The position numbers and the translations under genes are program-made. The notes beneath the pieces were generated by a model. It ran no database searches, was not told where the DNA came from, and saw only the letters and a list, made by a program, of their open reading frames with translations. Shown in pieces: positions 26,240 to 29,206 of a DNA stretch of 29,206 nt; position 1 is the stretch's first letter, and every line of letters starts with the position of its first letter. This stretch comes from JAJKIV01 sp036274195 (GTDB lineage: Bacteria > Gemmatimonadota > Gemmatimonadetes > Gemmatimonadales > Gemmatimonadaceae), in NCBI GenBank assembly GCA_036274195.1, contig DASUGD010000230.1, forward strand, positions 1 through 29,206. Direction: 5' to 3'.

Positions 26240-27754
26240 CTACGGGCGGATCTCTCCTCGAGATCGCCCCACGGCATCCAGCGAATCGAATAGCTGTCGA
26301 CGCAGGTCACGCCTGGCTGCGATCTGCGGCCCGAGCTCCATGTAGGCGTCGGTGGTTGGGTCGTAGACCGGCCACCGCGGCCACTTGCCCGCCGCGGGCG
26401 CCGCGTTAGGGTCGGCCGACGCCGCGAACGCGACCCAGTAATCGCTCATCGCATCGGCGAGCGTGGAGTCGTACGGCGTGTGACCGGCGAACGGCTGCAG
26501 CGGCGCCGGGCGACCGAATACGAACGTGATCTCCGAGCTGTGGTATGCGCCCATGCGCCGACTGACGGAATCGTCGCCGACGCGCGTGTAGAGGTACACG
26601 TACGCCTTCCCGCCTTTCGACGTGATGAGCCGCGCGAACGACCGGCTCGGCGCGCCGAAGATGGTCGCCGGCTCATCCGCATTGCTGCCGACGATGACGG
26701 GAACGATGTTGGCCGACCCCGCAGCGATCGTGGAGTCTACCGGGCGCGGCAGCACGCGACCATCGATCGATGGGACGAAAACCGGTGTGCCCGGGTTCGG
26801 CGCGATGCGCACCGCTGCCGCCAGGAGAGACTCCGCCGGCACGACGCGAAGCAGGGCGGCCGCCGCGGCATCGGTGCCCGTCACGCCTAACGCGGTCGCG
26901 AGCTTGACGCCGTTCGCTTCGGCGTCCTTGCGAGACTGCATCAGCGTCGTGCCCGTGCCACTCTCGAGCACCGCACGCTGGAACAATCCCTTCGCCAACG
27001 GCGACCCGATGAGCGTCCCGATGCTCATCGCGCCAGCCGATTCACCGAAGACCATGACGCGCGAGGGATCCCCGCCGAAGTGCGCGATGTTCCGCTGGAC
27101 CCACTGGAGTGCGGCGATCTGGTCCAGGAGCCCGTAGTTGCCTGACGAGTGATCGGGGGAATCGGCGGCGAGCGCGGGGTGCGCCATGAACCCGAACGCG
27201 CCGAGCCGGTAGTTGAGCGTCACGACCACCGCGCCCTTCCGCGCGAGCGGCCCGCCGTTGTGCCGCTCCTCGCCGCCGAACCCGGCGAAGAACCCGCCGC
27301 CGTGAATCCACACCATCACCGGCCGCCGGCCCTCCGTGGACTGAGTCCAGACGTTCAGGTAGAGGCAGTCCTCCGATTTCCCCGCCACGTCCGGCGTGAT
27401 GTCGCCATAGGGCTGATGCTGCATGCAGTTGTGGGCGAGCCGGGTCGCCTGCCTAACGCCTTGCCAGGACGCCGCCGGGCGCGGCGGACGCCACCGAAGG
27501 TCACCCACCGGGGGAGCCGCGTACGGAATCCCCTCGAATACCAGAACGTGACTAGCCGGATCCACTCGTCCTGCGAGCGCGCCACCCTCGACTGTCGCCT
27601 GCGGCGCCGACGGACCGGGTGAAACGTCCGCCTGGGGCTTGGTGCTGCACGCGGTCGCGAACAGCCACGGGCTCGTGATGCCCGCCGCTATGAAAACGGC
27701 ACGAGCCCACGCGTCCCTACATTTCGCGGTGGGGTTGCTCCGAGGACGCCTCAC
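26240..27754 (-). CDS. Type-B carboxylesterase lipoprotein
   Basis: The protein has 504 residues from a GTG at 27754. The N-terminus has a hydrophobic stretch ending LFATAC, so it is probably a lipoprotein (Cys 36). Type-B carboxylesterase motifs follow in order: VFEGIPYAAPPVGDLRWRPP, SEDCLYLNVW, the oxyanion-hole HGGG (151-154), the nucleophile elbow GESAGAMS (S239), the acidic residue in NADEPATIF (E361) and the catalytic His in AYHSSEITFVFG (H405). Between E361 and the YVYLYTR strand only about 25 residues are present, where homologues usually have a longer helical segment, so an internal shortening is likely. The reaction is ester hydrolysis at the cell surface, substrate unknown. The first 13 codons overlap the end of the upstream membrane protein gene. 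Confidence 0.92.
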   Translation of the reverse strand: MRRPRSNPTAKCRDAWARAVFIAAGITSPWLFATACSTKPQADVSPGPSAPQATVEGGALAGRVDPASHVLVFEGIPYAAPPVGDLRWRPPRPAASWQGVRQATRLAHNCMQHQPYGDITPDVAGKSEDCLYLNVWTQSTEGRRPVMVWIHGGGFFAGFGGEERHNGGPLARKGAVVVTLNYRLGAFGFMAHPALAADSPDHSSGNYGLLDQIAALQWVQRNIAHFGGDPSRVMVFGESAGAMSIGTLIGSPLAKGLFQRAVLESGTGTTLMQSRKDAEANGVKLATALGVTGTDAAAAALLRVVPAESLLAAAVRIAPNPGTPVFVPSIDGRVLPRPVDSTIAAGSANIVPVIVGSNADEPATIFGAPSRSFARLITSKGGKAYVYLYTRVGDDSVSRRMGAYHSSEITFVFGRPAPLQPFAGHTPYDSTLADAMSDYWVAFAASADPNAAPAAGKWPRWPVYDPTTDAYMELGPQIAARRDLRRQLFDSLDAVGRSRGEIRP

Positions 27755-28364
27755 GGATCACGACCTCCGGTTTCTGCGCGTGAACCTGCTCACTCAAGCG
27801 GGCCCGCTCACGGTTGAAGTACACTCCTCCGATCAACGCCAACAGGGCCAACCCATATTTCGCAGGCTCGTAAATGGAGTTGGCCGACAGACGCTGGAGA
27901 AAATGCACCCAGAGCTGGGCCCGTGCGAGCGTTCCGGTCACGGGAAGAGCCCTGTCCACGACGATGAAGCCGAGATACGTGAGTGCTGCCCACATGCCGA
28001 CGAAGAGGCCGTACAGCAACTTCAGTTTCGGCAAGAAGGGTCGCAGATCGTCAGGTAGCAACTGGGCCGGAAAACGATATACCGGCCAGACGACGAGAAA
28101 CCCTGCCAGTAAACCGGACGCCCCGGCGACGCCGCCATTCGTTCCCGGCCAGAACGCCAGGATCATCCCGCCGGCGATGGGCGGGAGGGCTATCCACACG
28201 TAGTCCGAATACTTGACGTCGTCGCCGGGAACGAGAACATCCAGAAATCCGGTGCCCCCTTTCTCTCGACGCAGCCTGTGCTCGGCGTAGTCGCAGCAGC
28301 GAACGATTGTCGCTCCGACGATCACCGCAAGGATGACAGACAAGGTTTGGGCTTGACTCGCCAT
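27717..28364 (-). CDS. Multi-pass membrane protein of unknown function
   Basis: The protein has 215 residues and belongs to no family I recognise. Hydrophobic segments occur at about 8-24, 54-71, 78-97, 114-136 and 166-184, giving four or five membrane helices. Between the first two is a polar loop with RCCDYAEHRLRREKGGTGFLD, and between the fourth and fifth an amphipathic stretch with RAQLWVHFLQRLSANSIYEPAKYG. The C-terminal ~30 residues are charged and hydrophilic. No enzyme motif is visible. Its 3' end overlaps the esterase lipoprotein start by 38 bp, and the esterase ribosome site lies inside it, so the two are co-transcribed and probably coupled. Confidence 0.7.
   Translation of the reverse strand: MASQAQTLSVILAVIVGATIVRCCDYAEHRLRREKGGTGFLDVLVPGDDVKYSDYVWIALPPIAGGMILAFWPGTNGGVAGASGLLAGFLVVWPVYRFPAQLLPDDLRPFLPKLKLLYGLFVGMWAALTYLGFIVVDRALPVTGTLARAQLWVHFLQRLSANSIYEPAKYGLALLALIGGVYFNRERARLSEQVHAQKPEVVIREASSEQPHREM
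27763..27768 (-). promoter_or_regulatory. Ribosome binding site supporting the overlapping esterase GTG start
   Basis: GGAGGT on the minus strand, 8 nt before the GTG at 27754, lies inside the upstream membrane-protein gene. It makes the 38-bp overlap credible and points to coupled translation. Confidence 0.72.
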
Positions 28365-28459
28365 GGTGGTTGCCTGTGAACCGTGCTAGATCGTGTTTGG
28401 CCAGACCCAACGCGGCAACGCTCGCCCCCGTCTGACGGGACTGAGCGGCGCCAACATCA

Positions 28460-29206
28460 ATGCCGATGCAACAACAGATCCGCTTCTGTAAGACGTCGGA
28501 CGGCGTACGACTCGCCTTTGCAACGGCTGGGTCCGGTTTGCCGCTTGTAAAAGCCGCGAACTGGCTGAACCACGTCGAGTACGACTGGAGGACGCCAATA
28601 TGGCGTCCGCTGTTCGAGCGGCTCGCCCGGAAACGCAAGCTCGTACGCTACGACGAGCGCGGGTGCGGACTCTCCGATTGGAACGTCGCCGACTTCTCGC
28701 TCGATGCATGGGTCCGGGACCTCGAGACGGTCGTCGACGCCGCAGGGCTCCAGCGCTTCCCGCTCCTCGGGATCTCGCAAGGTGGACCGATCGCCATCGC
28801 GTACGCGATCCGACACCCCGAGCGCGTGAGTCGCCTCATCCTGTACGGCTCGTACGCCAGCGGGTACAACAAGCGGAAGCTCAGCGCGGCCCAGCTCGAG
28901 GAGTGGCGGCTCCTCGTCGATCTGGTTCGCGTTGGATGGGGACGCGACACGCCGGCGTTCCGCCAGGTGTTCTCGGCGCTGTTTCTCCCGGACGCCTCGC
29001 CCGAGTACCTGCGCGCGTTCGATCAACTGCAGCGTGAGTCCGCGTCGCCGGAAAACGCGGCGAGGATGATGGCCGCGTTCGGGGACCTCGACGTCCGCGA
29101 CGTCGCGCCGCTGCTCCGGATACCGACGCTCGTCATGCATCGGCGCGACGACCTGCGGATCCCCTTCGAGGAAGGACGCCGGCTCGCGGCCCTGATCCCG
29201 GACGCC
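28460..29206 (+). CDS. Alpha/beta hydrolase, 3' end beyond window
   Basis: Open from the ATG at 28460 (a second ATG at 28466 is also possible) to the last base, giving 249 codons without a stop; the C-terminus is missing. It begins with the strand IRFCKTSDGVRLAFATAG, then NWLNHVEYDW, LVRYDERGCGLSDW, FSLDAWVRDLETVVDAAGL and the nucleophile elbow GISQGG (S106). VSRLILYGSYASGY and IPTLVMHRRDDLRIPF follow, the latter supplying the likely catalytic Asp. The final His should lie just past the window end. This subtype (RYDERGCGLSDW with FSLDAWVRDLE) is often fused or linked to signalling domains such as nucleotide cyclases or LuxR/SARP regulators, so a C-terminal extension is possible. The 95-bp gap upstream is divergent from the membrane protein gene. 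Confidence 0.9.
   Translation, partial: MPMQQQIRFCKTSDGVRLAFATAGSGLPLVKAANWLNHVEYDWRTPIWRPLFERLARKRKLVRYDERGCGLSDWNVADFSLDAWVRDLETVVDAAGLQRFPLLGISQGGPIAIAYAIRHPERVSRLILYGSYASGYNKRKLSAAQLEEWRLLVDLVRVGWGRDTPAFRQVFSALFLPDASPEYLRAFDQLQRESASPENAARMMAAFGDLDVRDVAPLLRIPTLVMHRRDDLRIPFEEGRRLAALIPDA

Noticed and set aside
28457..29140. Minus-strand frame of 227 codons at the window end
   Set aside because: It lies opposite a clear alpha/beta hydrolase on the plus strand with a GISQGG elbow; the minus frame has no domain features.

Overview
This is a GC-rich (roughly two-thirds G+C by eye), gene-dense chromosomal stretch, probably from a Gemmatimonadota bacterium or a near relative. That guess rests on protein style (a Ser/Thr kinase with a two-helix membrane segment, many secreted hydrolases and lipoproteins, a GerW-family protein with a C-terminal membrane helix) and not on any marker gene. 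I see no rRNA, tRNA, CRISPR, integrase or transposase gene.

Layout. 1-1368: a partial palindromic repeat, a GerW/YtfJ-like protein and a small secreted protein. 1372-8233: a four-gene heavy-metal efflux operon on the minus strand (DUF2231 membrane protein, TolC-like channel, membrane-fusion lipoprotein, CusA/CzcA pump), each gene starting inside an ATGA overlap with the one before. It is divergent from a membrane-anchored LuxR-type regulator. 8143-9624: a secreted serine hydrolase whose 3' end overlaps that regulator by 91 bp. 9749-13250: an exopolysaccharide export operon (PgaD-like, PgaC-like synthase, TPR plus YaiO-like barrel), again ATGA-coupled and without an adjacent deacetylase. 13404-14488: a slipin and a tiny two-helix protein. 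14631-17757: a Tat-signal FAD oxidoreductase resembling spermidine dehydrogenase, divergent from a SRPBCC/ArsR pair with a clear inverted-repeat operator between them. 17817-21170: HAD phosphatase, GH16 glucanase lipoprotein and Ser/Thr kinase in one tight minus-strand unit. 21171-21587: a ~280-bp imperfect palindrome related to the element at the window start. 21588-24929: an MBL-fold hydrolase divergent from a multicopper oxidase with permuted copper motifs. 24996-28364: FAD monooxygenase, type-B carboxylesterase lipoprotein and an unrecognised membrane protein. 28460-end: a truncated alpha/beta hydrolase.

Three things stand out. First, the heptamer CCTAACG/CGTTAGG occurs 29 times by my eye count, about one per kb and about nine times a composition-only expectation. 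It lies in every gene frame that avoids a stop, even where this forces TTA, CTA or AGG codons. Second, two copies of a long palindromic element end with the same 18-bp hairpin and the same heptamer, each just 3' of a minus-strand gene. Third, the multicopper oxidase carries a full copper ligand set in the order type-1 domain first, trinuclear N-type domain second.
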